DNA from: an uncultured Bacteroidota bacterium | Lineage (GTDB): Bacteria; Bacteroidota; Bacteroidia; Chitinophagales; Chitinophagaceae | Direction: 5' to 3' | DNA length: 64,000 nucleotides | Assembly: GCA_903824665.1 (NCBI GenBank) | Contig: CAIJXT010000016.1 | Coordinates: 16,144 to 80,143 of the forward strand | Shown here: piece after piece, positions 34,267 to 43,231 of the stretch | Numbering within the stretch: position 1 is the stretch's first letter | Layout of the letters: every line of letters starts with the position of its first letter | The notes under the pieces: generated by a model | What the model saw: the letters and a program-made list of their open reading frames with translations, nothing else | Database searches by the model: none | What the model was told of the DNA's origin: nothing | Translations under genes and position numbers: made by a program

Positions 34267-34728
34267 ATGAGAAAATTAATCATAGCAGCGAGTCTGCTAT
34301 TATCGTCGTTATATATAAATGCTCAAACCAAGACTGGACGTTGGTATCGAACTTCTAATGACACCTATACTTCATACACCTACACTACTCGCTATTACAA
34401 AACAGATGTTGGATTTGCTACTGAATATAAAATTAGTAGTCCTCGAATAACGGTAACAGCTATTCACGATACCATTGAAAACCAAATCAAAATTGATGTT
34501 CAAGAAAGAGGTGGTGGTATTTTAGCACAGCACAGTCAAGAGCATTTAGAATGTGAACCACATTCTTCTAACCTATTTGGCTTTGAAGGTAATTGGAGGA
34601 TGCTTGGTGGAGATAGAGTGCCTTATCAATTTGCTGTAAAGTATCTTTCTAAGAAGTTTGATTACATCACAGTCAAAAGTGTTATTGGACCTTATATAAC
34701 CAATGGAGCTCATTTCTTTTGCTTTTAG
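34267..34728 (+). CDS. Exported hypothetical protein
   Basis: 153 residues from ATG 34267, whose MRKLIIAASLLLSSLYINAQ is a clear signal peptide. The mature protein is beta-rich (TSYTYTTRYYKTDVGFATEY, ITVTAIHDTIENQIKIDVQE) with no recognised domain. A hairpin-T-run terminator follows. Its AT-rich composition matches the small genes around the transposase rather than the sulfur cluster. Confidence 0.6.
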   Translation: MRKLIIAASLLLSSLYINAQTKTGRWYRTSNDTYTSYTYTTRYYKTDVGFATEYKISSPRITVTAIHDTIENQIKIDVQERGGGILAQHSQEHLECEPHSSNLFGFEGNWRMLGGDRVPYQFAVKYLSKKFDYITVKSVIGPYITNGAHFFCF

Positions 34729-34746
34729 CTTAATTTGCTATCTTCG

Positions 34747-34778
34747 TTAGGCTTATCTCTAATGGTAAGCCTTTTTTT
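34747..34778 (+). terminator. Hairpin with T run after the exported protein gene
   Basis: AGGCTTA and TAAGCCT form a 7-bp stem, followed by seven T. The start codon of the next small gene follows at once, so it may also affect that gene's translation. Confidence 0.65.
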
Positions 34779-34937
34779 ATGAAAGCAGGTGATATTGTAA
34801 AACTAAAATCTGGCGGCCCCGATATGACTATTGTTTTTATCGACACAGATCAAGTTGCCAGATGCGTTTGGTACTGTACGTCAGAATTTAATATTAAATG
34901 GCAGGATCTTGCTGTTGTGACACTAATACCTGCTTAA
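34779..34937 (+). CDS. YodC family (DUF2158) small protein
   Basis: A 52-residue protein, MKAGDIVKLKSGGPDMTIVF and onward with CVWYC. The GDIVKLKSGGPDMTI segment and the tryptophan-containing CVWYC are the DUF2158/YodC signature. Function unknown; the family is common near mobile elements. Only 2 bases separate its stop from the end of the convergent transposase gene. Confidence 0.75.
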   Translation: MKAGDIVKLKSGGPDMTIVFIDTDQVARCVWYCTSEFNIKWQDLAVVTLIPA

Positions 34938-34939
34938 AG

Positions 34940-35947
34940 TTAAGCTACCTTCTTCTTCACAAGCTGTTTATATGATAGCCTCGTATTGACATTCTCCATT
35001 GAGTTGTCGAGTATCTCCTGTACTGTTATTTTTCTTGTGTTGTACCTGTAAACGAATTCATCCACGTATCTCTGTAAGTGCTTTCTGCTTACTTGATGAT
35101 ACGTGCCTATTATTGTTCTCTTTAAATGGGACCAAGCACCTTCTAATGTATTAGACGTATGACCTGCTTCGTCAACGTATTGACCCCTTGTGTGATCTAC
35201 AATGTGATGTTCGTATATCGCATTCAGTCCTCTATATCCTCTCCATTCATCAGATACTAAAATGCTGCCTTTTTTTACAGTTTCCAATATATGGGGGTGT
35301 AATGACTTTCCTGATGTGTCACTTATAGCAATAGCTTTTATCTCAGATGGTTTAGTTACAACCTTTTCTGTTACCATTTTGCCAGGCATGATTTTGTGCG
35401 GTCTCTGTATATAATGAGCCTCTTCTTTTTGAAGCATTCCCATAACTGGTGTCTTATCGATGAACGCTCTGCCTTGACTATTCTTTACTTTCTTGTGATA
35501 AGGTCTGTTTTTATTTTTGCCGCCGATAAATGTTTCATCCAATTCAATAGTACCTTCTAACTCGATAGAGCCACCAGTATTTAGCATGTGACGTATTCTT
35601 TGAGCCATGAACCAACCAGTCTTCTGAGTTACGTTTAAGTCCTTTGCCAGCTGACATGAACTGATACCCTTCTTATGAAAACCATATAGAAAGATTGCTG
35701 TAAACCATTTACACAGCGGTATCTGTGAGTTCTCGAAAATTGTGCCTTTAGTAGCAGAGAATTGCTTCTTACATTCTTTGTCAGTGCACTTATACCTTTT
35801 AAATTTTCCTTTGAGTTCATATATCTTATTGCAGCCACAGTGAGGGCAAATAATTTCTCCTTTCCACCTCATTTGTATTAGGTAGTCAAGGCAACGTTGT
35901 TCGTCAGAGAAGTACTGTATTACGTCGATTATAGACTTGAATTTCAT
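34940..35947 (-). mobile_element. IS1595-family transposase gene
   Basis: 335 residues from ATG 35947 (MKFKSIIDVIQYF). The N-terminus has a zinc-ribbon (CPHC at 34-37, then C54 and C59) and a helix-turn-helix segment (SSCQLAKDLNVTQKTGWFMAQR). A DDE catalytic core of the ISXO2-like type follows, with IELDETFIGGKNK, ILVSDEWRGYRGL and NTLEGAWSHLKRTIIG, then HLQRYVDEFVYRYNTRK. It appears intact. I could not identify terminal inverted repeats on either side, so the ends of the element are not defined. The YodC gene abuts its 3' end and small AT-rich genes lie on both sides. Confidence 0.88.
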
Positions 35948-36061
35948 GGTGAGTGATTGTACGATAAAATTACAGACCACTATTCAGAAAGGCACGGATT
36001 TGACGCTGAGAAACTAAAGTTAGTATCAAAGAAATGTTAACTCAAAGCAGTATATTTGAGT

Positions 36062-36367
36062 ATGAAATACTTTGACAAAGAGAAGCAAGCTGATTTGTTA
36101 TTAAAGTTTAGCCCTAAGGCACAAGATATATTTATCCTTGTCTATAATCGAATTGTCGATGATATGAATGAATTAGAAAAAGAGAAAAGAAATAAGTCGA
36201 TCGACTATAACGATTTTGATATAGCAAACCTTATAGAGGTAAAACAAGTCGGTAACGGTGTATTGTTTTCTATAAAAGATGAATATAAGCAGTATAGTGA
36301 TGCTACTGCTTTAGAGATGCGAATGACTGAAATAATCAACCGACATAAAAAGTCTATTCCGACATAA
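36062..36367 (+). CDS. Small hypothetical protein
   Basis: 101 residues from ATG 36062 (MKYFDKEKQADLLLKFSPKA). Predicted helical and charged, with no known domain. Replication-initiator-like or phage-like proteins can look similar (KAQDIFILVYNRIVDDMNEL), but no function is assigned. It lies upstream of the transposase, divergent from it, and its 3' end overlaps by about 14 bases a very short minus-strand frame. Confidence 0.5.
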   Translation: MKYFDKEKQADLLLKFSPKAQDIFILVYNRIVDDMNELEKEKRNKSIDYNDFDIANLIEVKQVGNGVLFSIKDEYKQYSDATALEMRMTEIINRHKKSIPT

Positions 36368-36461
36368 TCTTCAGCAAATCCTCTTCGGTAATATATCCAA
36401 GTACGTTATCAGGCGTTACTCCTGCTTCAATAAGCTCTTCAATTGATAATTCGATTTCCAT
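36354..36461 (-). CDS. Very small acidic hypothetical protein
   Basis: 35 codons from ATG (minus, 36461): MEIELSIEELIEAGVTPDNV and on to LLKIMSE. AGGA immediately before the start could be a ribosome site. It lies 26 bases after the next upstream gene on the same strand, which supports expression, but the length makes it doubtful. Confidence 0.35.
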   Translation of the reverse strand: MEIELSIEELIEAGVTPDNVLGYITEEDLLKIMSE

Positions 36462-36487
36462 TCCTGAAGATAAGAACGCTTAAATTC

Positions 36488-36748
36488 CTAACCTCGTGAT
36501 TGCGGACCAAGATTTGGAAAGCGATGATCTATGACATTCGATGGTAGTCTATCAATAATGACGTGCGTAGAATTCAATGCACATGTTATAGTCAATTCTA
36601 CTTGTCCGTTTTTTAATTCAAGACGAAGTGTTTCTCCTGACTTGCAGAATTTATCTTTAAAGTCATTTAGAATAACGTTGAGTGCATCTTCTGTATTCTT
36701 ACGCTCTTTTGCTCGTCTTATTTTGAATTCAAATTCACTTTCTGCCAT
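36488..36748 (-). CDS. Small hypothetical protein
   Basis: 86 residues, MAESEFEFKIRRAKERKNTE at the start and VELTITCALNSTHVIIDRLP near the end. Charged helical N-terminus followed by beta-like strands. No domain recognised. It is probably co-transcribed with the 35-codon frame downstream. The AT-rich base composition and small size match other genes around the transposase. Confidence 0.45.
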   Translation of the reverse strand: MAESEFEFKIRRAKERKNTEDALNVILNDFKDKFCKSGETLRLELKNGQVELTITCALNSTHVIIDRLPSNVIDHRFPNLGPQSRG

Positions 36749-37323
36749 AGCGATAATTTATATTTCTAAAATTACCTCCGCTTTTTCACTGTTTTGTGAC
36801 CAAGGTTAAAGCGGTATGTGAATTCCATTCTCATTTTCATTTTTCGCTCTGTTATAAAAGCTTATGAAGTCAATTCATTAATTCTGCTCATAAAGGTACA
36901 TTGAGATTTATGTAAAATAAAACGACACAATCAGATATTTTATTATAACTTTTTGCTATTTAAATATTTAATTTAACTATATCGATTTTCATTTGCAACA
37001 TAAAGCAAATATTCTGGCTTTGTGGAACAGTAGTTATTTCCCAGCTAAGCAATCAGCAAGATAAAATAAAGGGCCATTATTTTCAAAATGAAAGTGCTTA
37101 TTACCAACACAATTCACTCTCGCTTAAAAGTATAATATAATACGCAATGGTGCTATTTAGTGAGAACATATGTATGCTGAACCTCATGACCCGTTGTTCG
37201 CAATATTCCGTGGAATTGCATACCATAGCCGTCACCCGTTTAGCGAAAGTGATCATCATGACTTTGCTACATGTTACGCGCTATGTCAAAAAAATCAAAG
37301 CCTCCGTTTTCTCGAAGGCTTTA
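36749..37323. other. AT-rich intergenic stretch
   Basis: About 575 bases with no supported gene. Near its end a hairpin AAAGCCT/AGGCTTT (37296-37323) precedes interspersed repeat copy c. Confidence 0.4.
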
Positions 37324-37379
37324 TGAACCCGTTAGGACTTTTCTCGAACCTTTTTGTTGAAGATCTGAAGAAATTGGTT
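37324..37379. repeat. Interspersed repeat, copy c
   Basis: TGAACCCGTTAGGACTTTTC through GAAGAAATTGGTT. Best match to copies d and e. Confidence 0.75.
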
Positions 37380-37421
37380 GGGATAATTGCTGTAGGTTGA
37401 AGTGGCATAAGATTTTATTTC

Positions 37422-37586
37422 TTACCCAACCCTATATATACTCCTTACCAGTTGCAGGGCATCCCGCCTCATATCATGCCCCAATGTATATTTATATTCC
37501 CTGCTGAAGTCTTTGGTGTATTCAAATATCATAAGTATCAGCTTGTACGTATCATCATCCACAGTCAGTTCATGTTACAAAGCCAT
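37422..37586 (-). pseudogene. Truncated avd fragment c with an internal stop
   Basis: Reads MAL, stop, HELTVDDDTYKLILMIFEYT, KDFSREYKYTLGHDMRRDAL, QLVRSIYRVG, stop. Codon-by-codon alignable with fragment a and more like intact Avd (KDFSREYKYTLG, LVRSIYR). The nonsense codon at position 4 and the missing C-terminal half show it is dead. It follows DUF1566 copy C on the same strand. Confidence 0.7.
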
Positions 37587-37628
37587 TTTTTTGAATTTTT
37601 CAACTTCGCGGATATGCTTTTTAAATAG

Positions 37629-38459
37629 CTAAAAAGCCCGCACCGCACGTACGTAGGGTGTTGAGCCCTTGGAGAGGTAGTCCTGGTTGCCACTGCTGAA
37701 ATTCTGACGCCACGCGCTTACGGAGGTGCCCTCACTTGAACTCCAATAGTCGCCATCAGCAAAAACACCTATTGCACCTCTATTAATATATATTTTATTC
37801 AACTCGTCTTTGCTGGGCAAATACCAATCACTAAAGCCGCCACCAGAATAACTTTTGCAGACAGCCGATGCATTACCAATGGTACCACAATTCTGATAAA
37901 TTATTTCGGTATTATTTCGGCCAGTACCCAACAAGTATCCCGTAGCACCTTTAAACGTTCCATAACAGCCCCAATCTACTCCTGTGCTCTGGTCGCTGGT
38001 AGCAGCAATTATCCCATGCTGCACCAGCGGGTCATAGCCAGGGTCGCCGGCTTGCAAAATGTAGGCTACTTTACCGCCTCCAAAACTGGCTCCTATTGTA
38101 AGCGTATTACCCACCCACGCCGGGCTACCACTCACTAATTGCAGTACCTGGCCATTTGTGCCCGATGGCAGACTGCTGCCGCCCACTGCACTCCATACAG
38201 TGCCTGTATAATAATAAAATCCAGCTGTTTCATCGGTCTGGAATATCATCAATCCAGTGGCTGGAGAGGATATAGCTGTCTTTTGAGCTGCGGTCATTCG
38301 AGGCACCAGCACTCCCTGGCTTGTACTTGTTACATCGAGCATAGCTGATGCATTGGCTGATGCACCGGTGGTGTTCAAAGCCATTCCCTGCGAAAAGGCA
38401 GCATTTGTAACAAAAACAGAAACCAACGCAAATGCCATTACGTAAGGGGTATGCCTCAT
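37629..38459 (-). CDS. Exported DUF1566 (Lcl) protein, probable DGR target, copy C
   Basis: About 276 residues from ATG 38459 (MRHTPYVMAFALVSVFVTNA signal peptide, cleavage after FSQ); an upstream in-frame start is less likely. The head (SAMLDVTSTSQGVLVPRMT, GLMIFQTDETAGFYYYTG) is nearly the same as in copy B, and the DUF1566 domain has GFSDWYLPSKDELNKIYINR, DYWSSSE, AWRQNFSSG and VRAVRAF. Variable codons between WSSSE and VRAVR mostly end in C. Copy C keeps Asn (AAC, AAT) at two places where copy B has ATC and TAT, as if closer to an adenine-rich template. Confidence 0.8.
   Translation of the reverse strand: MRHTPYVMAFALVSVFVTNAAFSQGMALNTTGASANASAMLDVTSTSQGVLVPRMTAAQKTAISSPATGLMIFQTDETAGFYYYTGTVWSAVGGSSLPSGTNGQVLQLVSGSPAWVGNTLTIGASFGGGKVAYILQAGDPGYDPLVQHGIIAATSDQSTGVDWGCYGTFKGATGYLLGTGRNNTEIIYQNCGTIGNASAVCKSYSGGGFSDWYLPSKDELNKIYINRGAIGVFADGDYWSSSEGTSVSAWRQNFSSGNQDYLSKGSTPYVRAVRAF
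37632..37730 (-). other. Candidate DGR variable region, copy C
   Basis: Codons here include GGC, ACC, TCC, AGC, CGT, TAC, CTC, TCC, GGC and CCC within a fixed framework shared with copy B (TTCAGCAGTGGC). The substitutions fall mainly in the first two codon bases. Confidence 0.6.
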
Positions 38460-38944
38460 AAAAACTATTTTGTCGTAAAAATAATAGTTTCTACCAAACA
38501 AATATACCTTGTCATTTAAATGTCCTTTGTGATTCCGCCATCAGGCTTGTCTACCAGACATTAGCTATATAAATAGATATGGCAGTATGGAAATTGTAGG
38601 CAACGGCAAATAGCACAAGGCAATGCGCCCACATTCAAAAACAAAAAAGCCTGTGAGTGACTTAAAGTGCACTTTCAGGCTTTGGTGAACCCGTTAGGAC
38701 TTTTCTCGAACCTTTTTATTGAAGATCTGAAAAGTTTGGTGGAGGTATTGAAATTGCTTTCAAAATAGAAGTAATAGTTTTATGACAGCTTCTCAGGAAA
38801 TATTCACCCCATATCGTTGGTGTCATCAACGAACAAATTAAGTCTCTATTTGAATACGTTTTTCAATATTTTTTTATTGGTTCACTGGCTGTACCACCAA
38901 AATTTCCCTCAAATAGAATAGATTTTAGAGTAAGGTTTGCTCAA
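38460..38944. other. Intergenic stretch with interspersed repeat copy d
   Basis: No gene is supported in these 485 bases. A hairpin AAAGCCTG/CAGGCTTT lies at about 38646-38683, directly before the repeat at 38685. Confidence 0.45.
38685..38740. repeat. Interspersed repeat, copy d
   Basis: GTGAACCCGTTAGGACTTTT through CTGAAAAGTTTGGT; no avd fragment nearby. Confidence 0.75.
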
Positions 38945-40195
38945 CTAGCTCAACGTTTCTTCTTTGTCTTTTAGCTGTTGTACATAGCTCACGGCGTTTA
39001 ATATCATGTCGCTCGTTATGAAAATGAGGCTGCCCTTTGGCGCGTTTTTGAATGCGAAGTCTATGGCCTCGCTCTCCTGCTCTATAACTGTCGTTTTTTT
39101 AGAGGGGTCTACGTTGTGAATGCCTGTGAGTACTAGATCTATGATTTCCTGTCCCGGACGCCCCCTAAGCGATACATCCTGGCGAATGATCAACTCGTCG
39201 AATATTGTGGCTGCTTCCTCTGCAAGGTGTATGATATCTTCGTCGCGCCTATCGCCAGTGCCTGCAATGATAGCTATCCTTATTGTAGCGTCGAAGCTGG
39301 CCACCAACTTGCTGATAGCTTTCATGCCGTGCGGATTATGGGCAAAATCAACAATGACCGAAAAATTGCGGAATTGAAAGAAGTTCATTCGACCCGGCGT
39401 AAGGGCAACCGATGGCTCAAAATGCCGCAATGCAGTCCGGATATCCTCCATATTTACACCCACCAGATACGTAGCGAGTACGGCTGCCATGGCGTTTGCT
39501 ATGTTGAAATCGGCCTTGCCGTTGAAAGTGATCGGTATATTTGATAGTTGCTCTACCGTTATTTTGTCGGCACCACTTAAGATGGTTAAGCAACCGTTTT
39601 CGGGCACAATAGCAATACCACCATTTGCACAATGCGCCGCAATTCTTAGGTTCTCGGGATTGTGCGAAAAATATGCCAGTTTGCAGCTAAGCTTTTCGTG
39701 GATGGCATACACGAGGTCGTCGTCGGCATTCAGCACTGCATACCCGTCCGGATTCACGGCAAGGGCAACTAGAGCTTTCACTTCAGCTAACTGCTGCACT
39801 GTGTTTATGCCTTTAAGGTCCAGATGATCCTCAGCCACATTGGTGATTATAGCCACGTCACATTGGTCGAATGCCAAACCCGCCCGTAATATGCCACCGC
39901 GTGCGCATTCAAGAACCGCAAAATCTATATTTTCGTTTTTCAATACGGATGCAGCTGATAACGGGCCACTACAATCACCTTCTTCTACGAGCTTTCCCTG
40001 AATATAAATGCCATCGCTGCAGGTGAATCCTACTTTAAATCCAGCTTGGTTCACAATATAGGCTACTAGTCTGGTAGTGGTAGTTTTACCGTTTGTGCCG
40101 GTTACCGCTATGATTGGGGTATGCCGAGCCGTATTTGTAGGGTTAATATTAGTTTGAAGTCCGACCCTCCCATTGCCTCGCAGGTTTTCGCCCAT
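38945..40195 (-). CDS. Stand-alone Mur-ligase protein related to the C-terminal half of cyanophycin synthetase
   Basis: A 416-residue ATP-dependent ligase. IIAVTGTNGKTTTTRL (about 28-42) is the Mur-ligase P-loop, and FAVLECARGGILRAGLAF, CDVAIITNVAEDHLDL and PGRMNFFQFRNFSVIVDFAHNPHGM are those of the cyanophycin synthetase (CphA) C-terminal domain, which adds amino acids to a poly-aspartate chain. Full CphA is about 870 residues with an ATP-grasp half in front. Here the protein starts just before the ligase domain and nothing in the 400 bases upstream encodes the other half. It may be a functional free ligase for another peptide or a truncated CphA. No cyanophycinase gene is adjacent. Confidence 0.82.
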   Translation of the reverse strand: MGENLRGNGRVGLQTNINPTNTARHTPIIAVTGTNGKTTTTRLVAYIVNQAGFKVGFTCSDGIYIQGKLVEEGDCSGPLSAASVLKNENIDFAVLECARGGILRAGLAFDQCDVAIITNVAEDHLDLKGINTVQQLAEVKALVALAVNPDGYAVLNADDDLVYAIHEKLSCKLAYFSHNPENLRIAAHCANGGIAIVPENGCLTILSGADKITVEQLSNIPITFNGKADFNIANAMAAVLATYLVGVNMEDIRTALRHFEPSVALTPGRMNFFQFRNFSVIVDFAHNPHGMKAISKLVASFDATIRIAIIAGTGDRRDEDIIHLAEEAATIFDELIIRQDVSLRGRPGQEIIDLVLTGIHNVDPSKKTTVIEQESEAIDFAFKNAPKGSLIFITSDMILNAVSYVQQLKDKEETLS

Positions 40196-40604
40196 TTTTT
40201 GTTTAGAATTAATGTTTACAATTTACAGAGAAACTACGACTATCGCCGGCTTTAGGAATGATTTTGGTATTAATTTTTTCGTTTCCGGTAGACCGGAAGT
40301 ATCGTTCATTCCGCGCAGCAGTGGTCCGTCTTATGCTTGTATTGTCTGCGCACTAGGTTGGCAAATGCTCTGCCATAGTACTTGTCTTTTTCAGAAGAGT
40401 AGATGATAAAACGAGAATACCATGAATAGAAAAACCTCCCAAAAAAGGGAGGCTCCTCTAAAAAGTGAACCCGTTAGGACTTTTCTCGAACCTTTTTGTT
40501 GAGGATTTGAAGAAATTGGTGGATGTTTCTCAGCTTCTATCTGTCATTGATAGTATATCGCCGTGAATGTTTCCACTAAAATCTCAATTCTATACTACAA
40601 GAAA
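40196..40604. other. Intergenic stretch with interspersed repeat copy e
   Basis: These 409 bases separate the ligase gene from the defence island and hold a hairpin CCTCCC/GGGAGG (40435-40452) and repeat copy e. No gene is supported. Confidence 0.45.
40465..40520. repeat. Interspersed repeat, copy e
   Basis: GTGAACCCGTTAGGACTTTT through TTTGAAGAAATTGGT. It marks the low-coordinate edge of the defence island. Confidence 0.75.
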
Positions 40605-43067
40605 TCAAATACCTAATTTCTCTATCCCTCGTGAAAAACTTTCACAATTGGATGGCTCAACTATATTTCTTTTAAACTCATCCCAATACTCTTTCGATAC
40701 AGATGCAACTATTCCCGAACAAATTAAATAAGCAAGCTCTTCCTCAAAGGCTACCCATTTATCACTTATAATTATTTCCGTTCTTGCAGAATTAAGGTCT
40801 AAATCCCTATTACCGCAAACATCTACTACTATAATAACAGGGATAGGCCATGATATCTTCACTTGATTTTTCTTTATTCGCCATGATTCGGGGAATAAAT
40901 TGGAAGGCACTTCTATTCCATGAAGTGATATTTGAGATTGAGATTGAGTTAGCCATTGAGTTGAATCGCTTGTTTTAATCTTCCCATCCTCATCAATACT
41001 TATTGAGGTTGATTGAAGTATAATCTTGTTGTCAGATAATTCTAACTTTTTCTGTAAAGAATAAGTTTCTCCATCAATTTCAATCTCTTTTGAATTGACT
41101 TCAACCTTATTTATAGGAGCATCATGACTTTGTAATATTGCTACAATACAAGTTCCAACAATTCCAATATCTTTATTACCAAAGGCGATTTCGATTGTTC
41201 TTATATTTTCATTCTCTTGCCAAGAATGATTTTTCAGTGCAACTGGTGTAATATCTTTAAAGCTATTTTCATTACGAACCTTCGTCAGATTTGCAGTTTT
41301 GATATTTATTTGAAATGGTGGGTTTGGGATAACTGTTTCTACAGATTTTATAAAAGCCTCTTCACTCATTGTCTCCCAAGGGTTTTTAGTTTTCCTCAGA
41401 ACAAGCTTTGTAGTTGTTCCAACCTGTTGCTGCTGTCCTGGCTTAATCCAGAAAATACTGTCCTGCCCCTCAACTGTCATATTAATTGCCTCACTTGATT
41501 TTTGCGGTGCATAAATTCGCATCGTATCAACAATCATTGTATCTGCTACCATAAAACATGATAATATGCCAATTCCAAATCTGGAAGTTGGAGAAATCTC
41601 AGCATTAGAATCAATTTTTAAATTATTGAAATCTGTGGAAGTATAAAAAGATGACCCAACTTTTGTGTAGTAATTATCAATAATATATTGATCCATTCCT
41701 GTCCCGTTATCAATCACCTCTAAAATAAAGCTTGCATTCTCGTTATAATACCTAACGGTTATTTGAGGAATGTAGGAATTACCCCATTTTTTTTCCTGAG
41801 CTTGTCTTAGTAAACAGGCATCTATTGAATTTTGTAATAACTCACGCAATGCCACTTCCGGGTTTCCATAAAGCTGCGTACCCATTAAAAGATCAATAAC
41901 TTGTCTTTTGCTAAGAGTAAATTTCGTATCTCTGTACAGATATATAGGGCGATTGTAAATATCTTTCTGGGTCTCAATCTTATCCCTATTAACCTTAAAC
42001 GGAAACTTAATACAAATATCTCTGCCTTGATTTTTATTAAATTCATTAAGAGTGGAAACAATATTATTGCCAACACTTAATTCATTATCTATAATATCAC
42101 AAAATTCATGTATTGCTGCTTCAATAGCAGGGTGTCCACATTTGGCACTAAACTGAATAATATCGGGATTAATGTCCCATGCTCCAACCGATCTATGCTT
42201 TTCCCATTCTTTAATTGAAATTGGATGCTTAACATTCAGGTGCGAGAATAATATAGATGGTGTTCGTTTTGCATCGAAATCAAGTATATCTGCAAGTCTT
42301 AGAATAAGCCCAATTAATGGCAAACAAGCATATGTATTTGTAGCACATAAATGATTTTTATCAAATTCTAATAGCTTTACTGCCTCTTCATTATGACTAT
42401 GACATATATTGGCGAATTCAACTGTTAAATCCTCATTTCGATATATTATTTTATTGCTGCGATTATCCCCTAATATTTCATCCCTATCAATAATTTCCCT
42501 TGCCCGGTCTGCATGAGTTTGGCGTATGTATTCAGTGATTAAATAACCTTTTATTGTGTCCGCTTTGGAAATTTCACCTTTCGCAACATATTCTTCAACA
42601 GCCCTTTGCTGGTCTGGTCTTGCTAAGTAAAACCTTCCAAATTTATTAAATGATTCAATCTCGGCTTCATTATCGAACGTTGGGCTAGCCGTATCCCAGG
42701 TTTTTTTCCATGTTAGAACCTCTTTTTCATCAGGAGCCATACCGATGTCGTGAAAAAATGCACTGAGTATTAGCAGCATTAATTCGGGGATAGAAAGTTT
42801 GATAATGTTTTCTTCTGTCAATAAACGTTCCATCAAGTTAAGAACCCTAAACAAATGATCTCCATCATGAAGGGTATATTCACCCATATGTTTGATTATC
42901 GTTTTAGTCCTTTGAAATGCATAAGAGACTGCATTATCCACAGTAGTAACTACTTCTGAATCCTTAGTTTTACATTTCGCCACTAATTCCCTGTATATAA
43001 GGCTATTTTGTAACCGGGGAAAATATTCTTCTTTCCATTCATCAATTATTGCAGTAGGTTGTATCAT
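40605..43067 (-). CDS. HD domain plus Hsp90-like (GHKL) ATPase protein
   Basis: An 820-residue cytosolic protein. The N-terminal ~330 residues hold an HD-type metal-dependent phosphohydrolase fold: HDGDHLFRVL near 66, AFFHDIG near 103 and LRLADILDFD near 250. A GHKL/Bergerat ATPase follows, with ELLQNSIDA (about 409), VIDNGTGMD (about 454) and GRFGIGILSCFM (about 497), the three nucleotide-binding motifs of Hsp90-like proteins. The C-terminal part is not recognised. It lies 164 bases beyond brxA on the same strand and may be an accessory of the BREX system or a separate defence gene. Its substrate is unknown. Confidence 0.78.
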   Translation of the reverse strand: MIQPTAIIDEWKEEYFPRLQNSLIYRELVAKCKTKDSEVVTTVDNAVSYAFQRTKTIIKHMGEYTLHDGDHLFRVLNLMERLLTEENIIKLSIPELMLLILSAFFHDIGMAPDEKEVLTWKKTWDTASPTFDNEAEIESFNKFGRFYLARPDQQRAVEEYVAKGEISKADTIKGYLITEYIRQTHADRAREIIDRDEILGDNRSNKIIYRNEDLTVEFANICHSHNEEAVKLLEFDKNHLCATNTYACLPLIGLILRLADILDFDAKRTPSILFSHLNVKHPISIKEWEKHRSVGAWDINPDIIQFSAKCGHPAIEAAIHEFCDIIDNELSVGNNIVSTLNEFNKNQGRDICIKFPFKVNRDKIETQKDIYNRPIYLYRDTKFTLSKRQVIDLLMGTQLYGNPEVALRELLQNSIDACLLRQAQEKKWGNSYIPQITVRYYNENASFILEVIDNGTGMDQYIIDNYYTKVGSSFYTSTDFNNLKIDSNAEISPTSRFGIGILSCFMVADTMIVDTMRIYAPQKSSEAINMTVEGQDSIFWIKPGQQQQVGTTTKLVLRKTKNPWETMSEEAFIKSVETVIPNPPFQINIKTANLTKVRNENSFKDITPVALKNHSWQENENIRTIEIAFGNKDIGIVGTCIVAILQSHDAPINKVEVNSKEIEIDGETYSLQKKLELSDNKIILQSTSISIDEDGKIKTSDSTQWLTQSQSQISLHGIEVPSNLFPESWRIKKNQVKISWPIPVIIVVDVCGNRDLDLNSARTEIIISDKWVAFEEELAYLICSGIVASVSKEYWDEFKRNIVEPSNCESFSRGIEKLGI

Positions 43068-43231
43068 AAATATATTTTATCTTTTTTTGCTTATGTGTAG
43101 ACAAAGAGTCCACACTTCCCTCTTTCGTCATACCGCTGCATAAGGTTTGAAGTAAATCATTGATAATTAGATATACACGACAGAAAATACATCCCTGCTA
43201 CAATTAGTCATTATAGTTTGAATCCTTATTT

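Noticed and set aside
34747..34753. GTTAGGC resembling an integron attC core site
   Set aside because: It is part of a simple terminator stem; there is no matching complementary core site, cassette array or integron integrase.
34090..36800. Complete IS1595 element with terminal inverted repeats
   Set aside because: I searched both flanks of the transposase gene by eye and found no convincing inverted ends, so only the gene is annotated.
30160..37730. A DGR template repeat
   Set aside because: No adenine-rich non-coding copy of the variable region is seen anywhere in the window on either strand.
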